Assembly (NCBI GenBank): GCA_030562195.1
Contig: JAUJPP010000011.1
Span: forward strand, 4,464,001-4,528,000
Direction of reading: 5' to 3'
Source of the DNA: Nipponacmea schrenckii
Lineage: Eukaryota; Mollusca; Gastropoda; Lottiidae
DNA length: 64,000 bases
The notes under the pieces are model-generated. The model ran no database searches. It was not told the DNA's origin and worked only from the letters and a program-made list of their open reading frames with translations. This document shows positions 10,139-22,325 of this stretch, piece after piece. The translations under genes were made by a program, and so were the position numbers. Every line of letters starts with the position of its first letter. Position 1 is the first letter of the stretch.

Positions 10139-12366
10139 AACTGGAGGAGTTATTCCGTATGTGGAGGAACGGCTCCTAATACTTAAGCACTCAATAAATC
10201 AACTGGTGGAGTTACTCCGTATGTGGAGGAACGACTCCTAATAGGCTACTTAGGTACTCAATAAATCAACTGGAGGAGTTACTCCGTATGTGGAGGAACG
10301 ACTCCTAATAGGCTACTTAGGCACTCAATAAATCAACTGGAGGAGTTACTCCGTATGTGGAGGAACGACTCCTAATAGGCTAATTAGGTACTCAATAAAT
10401 CAACTGGAGGAGTTACTCCGTATGTGGAGGAACGACTCCTAATAGGCTACTTAGGCACTCAATAAATCAACTGGAGGAGTTATTCCGTATGTGGAGGAAC
10501 GACTCCTAATAGGTTACTTAGGCACTCAATAAATCAACTGGTGGAGTTACTCCGTATGTGGAGGAACGACTCCTAATAGGTTACTTAGGCACTCAATAAA
10601 TCAACTGGAGGAGTTACTCCGTATGTGGAGGAACGACTCCTAATAGGTTACTTAGGCACTCAATAAATCAACTGGAGGAGTTACTCCGTATGTGGAGGAA
10701 CGACTCCTAATAGGTTACTTAGGCACTCAATAAATCAACTGGAGGAGTTACTCCGTATGTGGAGGAACGACTCCTAATAGGCTACTTAGACACTCAATAA
10801 ATCAACTGGAGGAGTTACTCCGTATGTGGAGGAACGACACCTAATAGGTTACTTAGACACTCAATAAATCAACTGGAGGAGTTACTCCGTATGTGGAGGA
10901 ACGACTCCTAATAGTTTACTTAGGCACTCAATAAATCAACTGGAGGAGTTACTCCGTATGTGGAGGAATGATTCCTAATAGGCTACTTAGACACTCAATA
11001 AATCAACTGGGGAAGTTATTCCGTATGTGGAGGAACGACTCCTAATAGGTTACTTAGGCACTCAATAAATCAACTGGAGGAGTTACTCCGTATGTGGAGG
11101 AACGACTCCTAATAGGCTAATTAGGTACTCAATAAATCAACTGGAGGAGTTACTCCGTATGTGGAGAAACGACTCCTAATAGGTTACTTAGGCACTCAAT
11201 AAATCAACTGGAGGAGTTACTCCGTATGTGGAGGAACGACTCCTAATAGGCTACTTAGACACTCAATAAATCAACTGGAGGAGTTACTCCGTATGTGGAG
11301 GAACGACTCCTAATAGGCTACTTAGGCACTCAATAAATCAACTGGGGAAGTTATTCCGTATGTGGAGGAACGACTCCTAATAGGTTACTTAGGCACTCAA
11401 TAAATCAACTGGAGGAGTTACTCCGTATGTGGAGGAACGACTCCTAATAGGTTACTTAGGCACTCAATAAATCAACTGGAGGAGTTACTCCATATGTGGA
11501 GGAACGACTCCTAATAGATTACTTAGGCACTCAATAAATCAACTGGAGGAGTTACTCCGTATGTGGAGGAACGACTCCTAATAGGCTACTTAGACACTCA
11601 ATAAATCAACTGGAGGAGTTACTCCGTATGTGGAGGAACGACTCCTAATAGGCTACTTAGGCACTCAATAAATCAACTGGGGAAGTTATTCCGTATGTGG
11701 AGGAACGACTCCTAATAGGCTACTTAGACACTCAATAAATCAACTGGAGGAGTTACTCCGTATGTGGAGGAACGACTCCTAATAGGTTACTTAGGCACTC
11801 AATAAATCAACTGGAGGAGTTACTCCGTATGTGGAGGAACGACTCCTAATAGGCTACTTAGGCACTCAATAAATCAACTGGGGAAGTTATTCCGTATGTG
11901 GAGGAACGACTCCTAATAGGTTACTTAGGCACTCAATAAATCAACTGGAGGAGTTACTCCGTATGTGGAGGAACGACTCCTAATAGGCTACTTAGGCACT
12001 CAATAAATCAACTGGGGAAGTTATTCCGTATGTGGAGGAACGACTCCTAATAGGCTAATTAGGTACTCAATAAATCAACTGGAGGAGTTACTCCGTATGT
12101 GGAGGAACGACTCCTAATAGGTTACTTAGGCACTCAATAAATCAACTGGAGGAGTTACTCCGTATGTGGAGGAACGACTCCTAATAGGTTACTTAGGCAC
12201 TCAATAAATCAACTGGAGGAGTTACTCCGTATGTGGAGGAACGACTCCTAATAGGCTACTTAGGCACTCAATAAATCAACTGGGGAAGTTATTCCGTATG
12301 TGGAGGAACGACTCCTAATAGGCTACTTAGGCACTCAATAAATCAACTGGAGGAGTTACTCCGTAT
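10139..12366. repeat. 67-bp satellite, about 33 units
   Basis: Each unit reads ACTGGAGGAGTTACTCCGTA, then TGTGGAGGAACGACTCCTAA, then TAGGCTACTTAGGCACTC and AATAAATCA. The first unit is shorter. Units vary at few positions (GGCTACTTAGG versus GGTTACTTAGG or GGCTAATTAGG; GGAGGAG versus GGGGAAG), and variant units recur in groups, which indicates amplification of multi-unit blocks. Each unit holds GGAGTTACTCC, a perfect small hairpin. The array ends inside a unit by fusion to TRIM coding sequence. Confidence 0.97.
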
Positions 12367-13000
12367 GTGGAGAAAACTCGCTCTACATTATTAGAATCAT
12401 TTGAAGAACTGAAATCTTTGTGTGAAGATTCCTGTACTAAAGTGATTGAAAAAACTGAACAAATTGTTTCTGATGTAAGAAAAGGTTGTGAACAGATTGT
12501 TGAAGATATCAGAAATAATTTGGAAGAAAATAGAAAGAAAGTAGAAGATAGAGAAATGGAAATAACAAGTAAAATAAATTTATTAGCAGTTAATTCGGAA
12601 TCGAATATTTCACCTTCAACTAAAACAACATTAAATATTTTACAAACATTACCTCGTTCTTTAGAAATAGAAAAACAGGACGAGAAAGATTATAATCTGT
12701 GTTTTCAGTATTTACAGTGGGTGGGGAAAGATTTTAGTTTAGATATAGATCAGGTAGGGTCTGTTATTTCTAAGGCATTGACAAACATACCACGTCCGTA
12801 TCAGTTTATATTTGATATCAGTAATGTACAGAAGCACATTCCGTACTTTTGGAATTTAGTTTTCGGTGAAAAAGAACGATCTGTGTATTACAGTAAGAAT
12901 AAGTTTAGAAACAAGAACCTGGTATGGAGTTGTGGTGTAGTGAAAAATCTCAGTGATTATTTAAATATTGATATAAATCTATTTCCCGAAGATATTTCTT
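12367..13000 (+). pseudogene. 5'-truncated TRIM duplicate fused to the satellite
   Basis: From the GGAGAAAACTCGC at 12369 onward this is a near-identical copy of the coiled-coil and following region of the TRIM gene at 24309-24870. It lacks the RING and B-box, and no in-frame ATG is available, since the frame opens straight out of the satellite. The coiled coil (about 70 residues, rich in Glu and Lys) and the start of the MATH-like part (YYSKNKFRNKNLVWSC) are preserved. A small local difference is seen at 12830-12890. Homology stops near 13000, where the sequence passes into a 28-bp minisatellite. It cannot act as a ubiquitin ligase; a coiled-coil decoy is conceivable but unsupported. Confidence 0.85.
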
Positions 13001-13002
13001 GT

Positions 13003-13225
13003 ATTTCTTTGTCAATAATTGTTAATTTGTATTTCATTGTCAATAATTGTTAATTTGTATTTCATTGTCAATAATTGTTAATTTGTATTTCATTGTCAAT
13101 AATTGTTAATTTGTATTTCATTGTCAATAATTGTTAATTTGTATTTCATTGACAGTATTTGTTAGTTTGTATTTCTTTGTCAATAATTGTTAGTTTGAAT
13201 TTCTTTGTCAATAATTGTAAATAAT
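13003..13225. repeat. 28-bp minisatellite, about seven to eight copies
   Basis: The unit TTTCATTGTCAATAATTGTT followed by AATTTGTA repeats with few changes, the last copies more diverged. It replaces the 3' third of the duplicated TRIM coding sequence. Confidence 0.9.
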
Positions 13226-13889
13226 TGTTAATATTTTTAATGTCTAGTATAAGATTATATCTATTCTATAAGTTTTTATTTTATACTTACCATATATTAT
13301 AAATATTTGTAACTGTATATATCGTTTTATATCAGTGATTTCTTTTCTTCCCGTTTACATCTCACCTCATGATTAGTTAAAGACACCATCTCTTTTTAAT
13401 ATATTTATCCAAATAGTTTTATATGAGGTGTTGTATTCACCTTCACCTCAGTGTATAACAAATTATAATCTTCTACCTTTTAATTATTGATTACAATTGA
13501 ATACTACTTAATTAGATACTGCCTCTTAGAATATACTCTTATTGACCTGGTTTATATATCTATTTTATTCATTCTAATTGGTAGAAACTTTTTGAATATG
13601 TTTCACTACCCAACCACCAGATGATAACGTTCAGCGTTTTGAAGACATGTGATACAAACACCATATTATAATGTTATTAAATATTTTTAAACATGGTTCA
13701 TATTTATAATAACTTATTATGTTGAATAAACGATACTAATTTATCACTTACTTTTCTTCTTTACAGTTCTCTATAACTCTATAACTCAAACTTAAACACA
13801 GATAATGATCTGATCAATGTGGAACAGTCCATATATTGATAGGTAGAAGACAGGGGATTAGTTTTCCAGTCATGTATATTCTCTGTTGT
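13226..13889. other. Intergenic, no gene seen
   Basis: AT-rich sequence without a supported frame, repeat or RNA gene. Confidence 0.4.
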
Positions 13890-15925
13890 TATAAGATGTA
13901 TAATACGTGACCTTTGCTTTTAACGTCGATGTTAGTGCACGGATTTTCTCCTAGTAACTTTGTGCTATCATCAATAGTGTCCATTCCAAAGAGTAGGAAG
14001 CGATCCCTTAATGATTCTACCGAGGTATTGCACTGAGCAGTATCGTTGGGAAGTTCTTTGACTGGATAATCTTAGAAAATAACAAAACTCTTTTAAATAT
14101 TCAGATCTCCAATTTGGCTTTAAAGAAAAGCATTCGACCAATCACTGCTCATATGTTGTAGACGAAACTATCATAAAAGAAAATCAAATGTATATGTAAC
14201 ACTACTAGATGCAAGTTCTGCATTTGACAGAGTTAATTATGTCAAACTGTTCAACTTAAAGGGGCACAATCTTGATTTTTAGGGGTTGTGTTGGGACTTT
14301 GTTACATTTAAACAGTCCTCAGAAATACTCAAGAAAATCGCAAAATACCTTGAAATATACCTCAAACAAAAAATTTCACTTTTTATTTTTTTCCGTGCTG
14401 TACGCGGCTGGTCTCCAGTCAGTCTGAAAATTGTGTGTCCTGTTCACAAAGTCTACAATTGTAATTACTTTCTTTTTGTTTTGTCAGTGTGGGCCTGCGC
14501 AGTAGTCTATTCATAATTTTTTGATTATCAAGACGAACCGTTTTCCAATATGGCAGGACGTTCGTAATATCTTAAGACATTATGATTTTCAAACACGGAT
14601 AATTATGGATACACATGGATTTGAAGGCTCAAATTTCAAAGGTAAGCTCTGTAGACTATTTCTGATTAGCTAAGCAAAAGATTTCATGTGTTTGAGGCTG
14701 TCGGATGATTGTCCCAAATAAATCAAGACTGTGCCCCTTTAAGGGGATCTGCCCTTTAACCGCAAGGTTTCTACTTCAAATGTATTTAAATCAAAAAAAT
14801 AGAATAAAATGGGGCAATGTTTCCACTAGAACATTTAATTTAAGTAATGGTGTAAAACAAGGAGGTGTTTTATCACCTATTTTATTTACAGTGTACCTCG
14901 ATGAATTATTGAATCGCTGCAAACAAAGTGGATCAGGCTGCCATATAGGTCATGTCTATGTAGGCGCGATTACATATGCAGATGATATTGCGCTGATTAC
15001 ACCTAGCAGAAGAGCACTCATAAGGCTTTTAGAAGTATGTAATCAATACTCGCAAGAGAATGATCTAAAATTTAACCCTGACAAGGGCAAGATTATTATA
15101 TTCCCTCGAAATCCTCCGTGTTTACAATTGTTCAAGAATATTACTATTGATGATAAAACTATTCAAGTTGTCGAGTCTAATACTCATCTAGGGAATTTGC
15201 TGAATAGCACATCCAAACATGAACATTTAAATAAAGGAATTCGATCATTTATTACCAAGGTCAATGTTACTCTTAAAAACGTTCATTATTTATCTTCCGA
15301 TATTAAATACAAACTTTCCAAAACATTTTGTATGCCCTTATACGGAAGTCAGTTATGGGATTACTCCCACAAAAGTATTGAGACTTTTTACTGTGCTTGG
15401 CGGAAGAGGGTCAGATAGCTACTAAATATTTCACCACGTACCCATAATAAAGTTCTAAATATTATATGTAATGATGTTTCAATTAAAACGCAACTGTATA
15501 AACGATGTATTAAGTTTGTATATAGTTCTCTAGTTAGTGACAATGAATGCCTAAGAATTTGTAGCAAACATGCATTACAAGGAAGTCAATCTACTATGTG
15601 CAATAACATAAACCTAATTTGTCAGCATCTCAATATATGTAAATATAATCTAGCACAAATGGGTATCTCAAAAATACTGTCTCAGATGCATCAAATTGAG
15701 ACATGCTCGTATAAAGATGAGGATGTTAGAAGAGGTAACATGATTAGAAATTTTATATTGTATAGAGATAGTTCACAACACGACTACTCTCAAATTAATG
15801 AAATTATTAACTTTTTATGTATAGAATGATCACTTAAAATTAATGCAACTGTTTATTAACAAATGATCTCTTGTAAATAGACCCTGTATTTGTGTGTACT
15901 TACATGTACGAATAAAGATATTATT
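13890..15925 (+). pseudogene. LINE reverse transcriptase interrupted by a TTAA MITE
   Basis: Left of the insertion, broken frames read QFGFKEKHST and LLDASSAFDRVNYVKLFN (first catalytic Asp). Right of it a 200-codon frame holds NGVKQGGVLSPILF and YADDIALITPS (catalytic Asp pair), ending at a stop at 15416-15418. Further right, frames to 15829 give the C-terminal region. The DNA ends with AATAAAGATATTATTATTAT at about 15925, a (ATT)n LINE tail. The endonuclease is absent. With the MITE at 14260-14738 left out of the comparison, the two halves adjoin at one TTAA, so the MITE inserted into an existing LINE. Confidence 0.85.
14260..14738. mobile_element. TTAA-flanked MITE, family T1 copy 1 (479 bp)
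   Basis: Flanked by TTAA at 14256-14259 and 14739-14742. Ends are inverted repeats: AGGGGCACAATCTTGATTT on the left against AGGGGCACAGTCTTGATTT read from the right. An internal phrase, GGATAATTATGGATACACAT, is shared with the copy at 48150-48461. No transposase is encoded. A TTAA target is the habit of piggyBac-type transposases, so a non-autonomous piggyBac-like element is the best reading. Confidence 0.85.
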
Positions 15926-15930
15926 ATTAT

Positions 15931-16310
15931 ATGACTGATGGGAGGGAACCCTTCCAATGGCCATTTATATCAATAAAGTCTGATTCATGTACCCTAAAAA
16001 AGGGGACTAGAGATATTTGAGAATTGGAAAATGAAATTAATGGAGTTTTACGTCCTACTGTTCAGCACCCAATGGGATACAGAAGACGGACGTCATACAG
16101 TGTGCAATGAGGGAAATTTGCGAAATTGGCCCTTTTACGATTGACGACTGTCAAGGGGTCTTTAACGTAGACATGGAAGAAGCGTCTAGAAGCGTAGAAC
16201 ACGAGGCATGGTCGGTTCATTGTCCTATCCGAGCGACTAGATGCTTCTCCCATGTCAGATCATCCAACCTGCATCAAAAACAACGGATTGAACTCTGAAT
16301 CCCCAACCTA
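15931..16310 (+). repeat. Dispersed repeat family R1, copy 2
   Basis: Starts ATGACTGATGGGAGGGAACC immediately after the LINE tail and follows the order of phrases seen at 4030-4435, including TGGAGTTTTACGTC and GGGTCTTTAACGTAG. Short frames on both strands are not coding. Confidence 0.7.
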
Positions 16311-16339
16311 TAGTCTAAGTTAGTGAGTACAGTTAAGTG

Positions 16340-16515
16340 GTTGAAGGGAGGTAAGCCCCAATGGTTTTTATATACCCAATTCTTTTCCTTCTATTTCCTG
16401 GTTAAATCACATTGAAAACTTTCTACTATATCACACGAAGGCCTGGCCAATACTTGGTTTCTGTACAAAAATTCAATAGAGCATGACCATGAAAATTTTG
16501 AACTAGTCAAACCGA
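16340..16515. repeat. Dispersed repeat R2 copy 2, left part
   Basis: Aligns with about 8720-8805 and continues at 17894 after the insertion. It ends with CAAACCGA (16508-16515), the left target duplication of the hAT-type element. Confidence 0.7.
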
Positions 16516-17893
16516 CAGGGGCGTAGCTACCGGGGGGTGTGGGGGGTGTCACACCCCCCCCCAGTTTTACTGAACTCGTCGCTAAAACGCGGAATCGGTC
16601 GGTAAAAAGGGGGGTCATGGATGGAACCGTCGGTAAAACGCGGAATCGATCGATTAAACCGATTAATTAACCTAAAAAGTCAAAACATTGAGTTGGTTAT
16701 GATCGGTCGATAAAAGACGGCAAGGTGGGACCGTCGGTAAAACCAATTAACCTAAAAAGTAAAAACCTTGTGTTGGTTATGATTTTATCAGTAAACTGTC
16801 AACATTAAAAGTATTTTTTTTTTACTGAAACTACCGGAATCGGTCGGTATAAGTTGGTTATGACTGGAGTCTTCGGTAAAACCGATTGGTTAACCGATAC
16901 CCTTTTTATTGGTAAGCTGTTCGTTATATGAATTTGTCGGTAAAACGCAGAATTGGCCGATAGAAGAAGGTCATAGATGGAGCCGTCGGTAAAACCGATT
17001 TGTTAACCGAAAGAGTGAAAACCTTGTGTCTCTTAAGATGTTATCGGTAAACCGTTCGTCTACATTAAAGTGATTGTTACTAAACTTGTCGATAAACGCG
17101 GAATCGGTCGATAATAGACGGTCATGGATGGGAAATAGAGCCTTCAGTAAAACCGATTGGCTGACCGAAAGTGTGGAAACCTTGTGTCAGTTATGATGTT
17201 ATCGGAAAACTGTTCGTCTACATAAAAAGTGATTTTTACTGAACTTGTCGGTAAACCGCAGAATAGGTCGAAAAAGGCTATATAAAACATATGGTTGTCC
17301 GACGAAAATTGATAATTTTGACCGGTGGAAACGAATTCCAAAATGGCGTCAGAAGTATTTTCCGGGTTTCCTAGTTTGTAAAATTTTCAGGGGGAGAACA
17401 GCCGAAACAACCCCCCCCCCATGTCGGTAAAACGCAGAATAGGTCGAAAAAGGACATAGAAAACATATGGTTTTCCGATGAAAATTGATAATTTGGACCA
17501 GTGGAAAAGACTTCCAAAATCGTGTCAGATGTATTCTCCGGGTTTCCAAGTATGTAAAATTTTCCGGGGAAGGACCCCCGAACCCCCCGCCACTGCAAGA
17601 GCCGAATACGAAGGCCTTTGGCCTGCAGGGCTTGTCTTGGAAAAATCACCTTTCAGTCCCCCCTCTCAGGCATATTCTAGATACACCCCTGATTGATATG
17701 GTTTTCTAAGGTTTAGGATTTGCTTTAACGATGGATTTCGTTCGTGTATAATGTATATACTTAAAAGTGCGAGTAAGTTATTTTTGCCCCGGGAAGAACA
17801 CGTGTTCGTCGGTAAAACTTTGACGTTACACGTGTTCGTCGGTAAAACTTAGACGTTACACCCCCCAGTCAAAATGGTCACGCTACGCTCCTG
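16516..17893. mobile_element. hAT-type non-autonomous DNA transposon (1,378 bp)
   Basis: The element begins CAGGGGCGTAGCTACC and ends GGTCACGCTACGCTCCTG; the ends form a 12-bp terminal inverted repeat with one mismatch. It is flanked by the perfect 8-bp duplication CAAACCGA at 16508-16515 and 17894-17901. Eight-base duplications and ends starting CAGGG are hAT traits. Inside are several diverged copies of a roughly 100-230-bp module with phrases such as GTCGGTAAAACGC and CCTTGTGTTGGTTATGA, and a local duplication at about 17270-17400 and 17440-17560. No transposase frame is present. A shorter relative lies at 51765-52133. Confidence 0.92.
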
Positions 17894-18310
17894 CAAACCG
17901 AAAGTAGACCACTACATTATACCAACGTCTGCTTGATTGTCACTGCACACAAACAAAACCACTATTGTCAGAATCATATCTCTTATCGTTTAACACAATC
18001 TGGAAGAAAAAGCAATTTCAGACACCAAATATCAAACCAAACATTGTATTGAACAATTATTATATCTTCAAATTCAAATACCAATCTTGTTACGTTTTAG
18101 TTTACTTATCGTATTTCCAATCTGAAGAAAGATCAATTTGAGAAATCAAAGTTTAATTCTAGACCTAAAATTAGACAGTTATAGACATGCAACAATTAAT
18201 CAAAATAAAATGACTTAGTCAATCATTTGAATGAAATATTTTAGTGGTCTGAGTCTATACGAGTGTACTCTTAATTACCTATAGTTATCTCCCTTTAAAA
18301 TGATATCTTA
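17894..18310. repeat. Dispersed repeat R2 copy 2, right part
   Basis: Continues the alignment with 8798-9140 after the hAT-type insertion. It ends near TAGTTATCTCCCTTTAAAA, a phrase also present in variant form at 9118-9137. Confidence 0.7.
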
Positions 18311-18449
18311 TTCGTACAGTAAAACGACAGAGCATATGGTAACATGTATACATGAATATGCATCAGAAGAACTTTGCACCACTGGTTGTAAAAAAAAAGT
18401 GAGAAAAAAGATGGCCGCTATGGGGGCCGCCATGTTTGTTTACAGCTAG

Positions 18450-18596
18450 GTCGCAGTCAATCAAGGTTGTCTCGAAGTGAATATTCTCTAATTCTTGAAA
18501 TAAATTTCATTTCTTTCACAAACACTAAAATAGATGTTTTGTACCCTATTTAAACACCTTACATTTAACCTGAATTTTTCCTTGATTGACTGCGAC
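18450..18596. repeat. Inverted repeat, 17-bp perfect arms
   Basis: GTCGCAGTCAATCAAGG at 18450-18466 is the exact reverse complement of 18580-18596, with a 113-bp AT-rich spacer. Just beyond lie small palindromes (CGGCTTTGCCG, GAGAGCTGCGCTCTC). It may be the ends of a short MITE; no target duplication is evident. Confidence 0.7.
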
Positions 18597-18779
18597 GGCT
18601 TTGCCGTCGAGAGAGCTGCGCTCTCATATAATAGACCCTTTCACGTTTCCCGTTGTGCATGCGCGAGTGATTCACCGTAATTACACTCAAAAATGGCGAA
18701 CTGTTGCTTTCAACTGTTCTAATTCATTCTACCGTCTTCAGAGATGGTTAAAGAGTCATTAACTTTTGGAAACAAAAAT

Positions 18780-19657
18780 CACACACACGCATTTGTTCAG
18801 TTCACTTCAAGGATGGTAGACCATCAGCAGAAAATCCTAATCCTCTGCTCAGCATGGGATATGACATTAATGTGATTAGACTAGAGCACACCCAGGCAGT
18901 CCCAAGAGGTAGCGGTACTAGTAGATTCTCCTCACACTCAAAGTGACAACAATTTATCGTCAAGCAAGCTGCAAGCCTTTGAGAAACAGACGAACGGTTC
19001 ACACACACTCGTGTCCAAACTCAGCCTTTCAGATCACCACTATTCATTTGTTTATAAAATGTGACTGTTCTGACTGCTGTGAATGTGCTGGTTGTATACA
19101 GAAAAATCTGCATGCTCCAGCTGAGGATTAAACACTTAAAAAACATGCTAAATGTAAAAGATAATGAGCTTAAACAGCTCTTAGTGCATTCAATTACAAA
19201 ATCTGACAAAAAAGTCAGGTTGTTTTTAGGTGTTCCTAACAAAAAGTGTTTTTTCAAATTACTTGAGCTGGTGACTAGATGATGCAAGACTATTCGATAT
19301 CCTGAACCAGCATCGAAAGTATCGTTCCAGTCAACCAAAGTGCAGAAACACAGTGTTAGTAAAGGTAAACCAGGTCCACGTAGGAAGATTAGTTTTAAGC
19401 AAGAATTAATGTCAACACTTATGAAGCTAAGGTTAAATCTAACTATTGAGTTTTTATCTGATATTTTTGGATTGAGAGGTAACCTTACATCACAGACATT
19501 CTATAGTTGGATCAAGTTATTAGCACATCCGTTAAAGAACCTTATATACAAACCACCAAAGGAAGAGGTGATAAGGACACTAACCACTTCCTTCAAGGAG
19601 CATGTGCTAAATGCAAGAGGAATAATTGACTGTTCCGAAGTTTTTATTGAAATGTAG
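18780..19657 (+). pseudogene. ISL2EU/Harbinger-like transposase remnant, truncated
   Basis: At about 18810-18870 one frame reads DGRPSAENPNPLLSMGYD, which resembles the end of the THAP-like zinc domain of these transposases. A second frame at 19061-19280 holds SDKKVRLFLGVPNKKCF. A third, 19340-19657, has GPRRKISFKQELMSTLMKLR, a helix-turn-helix, and ends IIDCSEVFIEM, where the Asp matches the first catalytic position of the DDE domain. The rest of the DDE domain is missing: the left arm of the large inverted repeat begins about 50 bp further on. Assignment rests on remembered family motifs. Confidence 0.65.
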
Positions 19658-20202
19658 AGAGGGCCATACATAGGGTTAAATGGTTTAAGATACTGTAGAT
19701 ACAGCGTCACTCGGCTAGTTTCTATAGGGAAATACCCTAAAAAAAAATTCTAATAATGAATTATTATAGTCGTCGTTACAGTATAACAGTATTAAATATA
19801 TATGGAACTGAATACCTCTTTATATTTGATCACATGACCAAACCTGTTATATCCTGTATTATAGTCAATATTAATCACCAAGTTTCGATATGAATCATGT
19901 GATAATTATCAAAGGTTTTTTTTTTGAGTTCTTTTAAAATAAATAATTGGTGCTGAGATCTTTCATCAACCCAGTAACTTTAGATTAGCGAGTCTAATAT
20001 CTTCCTATATCAAGTCGCCCAATGGACAAATATCATTTGAGATGAACGAATCTACATCCAGTGGGAGTCAGACTAAAAGTCTAACTATTGTTAGTTTAGA
20101 CCCACCGGCAAATATATGTTAACTTCTACGGACAAATTGTTCTGACAGATATTTAAAAATTACGCACCTTAAAGTGGCCCCTACTGAGCGCCCCCGCTTT
20201 AA

Positions 20203-20545
20203 AGGGATAAAAGGTCTTAGAATGAACATAAAATTTTAGTTATCAAGAATGGTCAATATGACCAGATATTCATCAGTGAACTTACCTGGTGCCATAAAGT
20301 AACAGAATCTCTTAAAATCTTGAAAACTGGCAAAACTACGTCATTTTTTAAAAACGCTTAATCAATTTATGAAGCTTTTTTCAATAATCAAATGCATCTT
20401 TAAGGATAATTACTTAGTTTTTTGGATATTTATTTATTTTTTTATGTTTTTAATGGTAGCAGGCTTATTTACTCATGAATAGAGCTCTTACTGACCAAAT
20501 TTAATATTTTCAAATTTTATGTTAATTCTAAGAAGTATTATCCCT
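20203..20545. mobile_element. TTAA MITE, family T2 (343 bp), left-arm copy
   Basis: TTAA flanks at 20199-20202 and 20546-20549. The ends are inverted: AGGGATAAAAGGTCTTAGAA against AGGGATAATACTTCTTAGAA read from the right, continuing into AACATAAAATTT on both sides. The matching copy in the right arm is at 42751-43092, so it was in place before the arms were duplicated. Confidence 0.85.
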
Positions 20546-21405
20546 TTAAACAGGCACCACTCTAAGGAATATATACTAGAGGAGTAAAAAACAATTGGAT
20601 CTAGATTTCTGTAGTATTTTCAAGTATTATCAACTATATATTACAATCCTGACCATACAGCAGATTTTTGTCTGAAAAACACTAAAACCATAGACAATAA
20701 ATTGAAAGAATATATAGATAAAGAAATAGCTTAAAACTTGAAGGTACAATAAACTTTTAATCTATTATTCAGGTCACATGCTTCAAAATGTGCAAAGATT
20801 TATATTATATAGGCTTAGTGCAGGTTTTAATTGTCCAGAATTGACTGTTGATTTCTTCTCTATAGAAACTAAAATATACAAATGATTTATATAACACACC
20901 ACAATGGAGTAGGTTGTTAGTCATATTCAATGCTGTTTTCACGACCATTGGGAAACATATATGTCTATATAGGAGAATATTCAAGAAGCCATTTCTAGTA
21001 GCTAGTCAATACATGTTTAGTTTAGATTCCCTTTTATAGTTTGTGAATATTTTTTAATAATTAATATTTTGTCCTTGCTGAATTATTGACTTTATAATAG
21101 AGTCTTTAGAAATAAACACAAACCATTCAATTTTAGTTTCATATTTCTATATTGTAATAATACCAAAGGGATCGAGATTAACGTTTCCAGTAGCCTCTAT
21201 TAAAGCTAAAAATAGTACTCTTAAGGTAACCTACAGACTAATGAATGAATGCATCAAACACCATAGGAGAACTAAATATAAGTTAACCATATTTATTGTA
21301 GACTTTACTAACAGAATCAGGGGGTTATTAACAATATGAAAACATAAACCTGTTGAGTTAACATAGATTAAATAACAACTATTCTAGTCACATACATCAG
21401 ACCAT

Positions 21406-21700
21406 ACTTTATAAATTAACCTGCTCATTGTCTGCTTGAAGCAACTGATAATAGACCATACTTTATATATTAACCTACTCATTGTCTGTTTGAAGTTACT
21501 GATAAAAGACCATACTTTATAATTAACCTGCTCATTGTCTGCTTGAAGCTACTGATAATAGACCATACTTTATAAATTAACCTGCTCATTGTCTGCTTGA
21601 AGCTACTGATAATAGACCATACTTTATAAATTAACCTGCTCATTGTCTAATTGAAGCTACTGATAATAGACCATACTTTATAAATTAACCTGCTCATATG
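21406..21700. repeat. 54-bp tandem repeat, about 5.5 copies
   Basis: Unit ATAAATTAACCTGCTCATTG, then TCTGCTTGAAGCTACTGATA, then ATAGACCATACTTT. It is the reverse complement of the longer array at 40806-41878. Confidence 0.93.
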
Positions 21701-22014
21701 ACATGTGAGGTAATGGTGGCAGTATGGTTTTAGGATGTAATGAAACATATAATCTGGTTATCATGGTAGATATTGAGGTTATTTGGGTGAGATTTTACAA
21801 GTTGGTCCTTCCAATAACTCTGTTTTGCAGGTGGTTGTATCTTTTAATTGCTATAATTAAGTCTTTAATAGAATGGTCAGTAAAAAGAAATTTGTCATGT
21901 AGATATGGCCGCATGTTGTTGGCGATGTTTTTAGTTCAACTAGGGAAACGAAAACATGACATGTTTTGTTAATCGCTTGTTTATTATCGTTACTATAGTG
22001 AAGATAACAAGAAG

Positions 22015-22325
22015 CCATTTCTAAGGAATATTAACGAGTTTTAACATGAATATAGATAAAATATATAGTTTTATATCAACATGTACTATATACAGTTATA
22101 AACAGACAATTTCAATCTTGAGAGAAGATATCAACAAGTTATTACTAGGGAATATTAACTAGTTTTAACATGAATATAGATAAAATATATAGTTTTATAT
22201 CAACATGTACTATATACAGTTATAAACAGACAATTTCAATCTTGAGAGAAGATATCAACAAGTTATTACTAGGGAATATTATCTAGTTTTAACATGAATA
22301 TAGGTAAAATATATAGATTTATATC
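22015..22325. repeat. 124-bp tandem repeat, about 2.5 copies
   Basis: Units share GGGAATATTAACTAGTTTTA, the ATGTACTATATACAGTTATA phrase and CTTGAGAGAAGATATCAACA. It is the reverse complement of the array of about seven units at 38530-39390. Confidence 0.92.

Noticed and set aside
10139..12366. Regularly spaced repeats, considered as a CRISPR array
   Set aside because: The whole 67-bp unit repeats without unique spacers, the context is eukaryotic, and no cas genes exist. It is a satellite.
14286..14516. 76-codon plus-strand frame
   Set aside because: Lies inside the TTAA MITE, which is non-coding in its second copy.
14260..14738. Firm assignment of the TTAA MITEs to piggyBac
   Set aside because: The TTAA target fits, but no transposase or autonomous relative is in the window, so it is kept as a likely reading only.
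16516..17893. Several short frames on both strands inside the hAT-type element
   Set aside because: They overlap each other, follow C runs and sub-repeats, and show no transposase motif.
18802..19338. Minus-strand frames of 68 and 105 codons
   Set aside because: They are shadows of the decayed plus-strand transposase.
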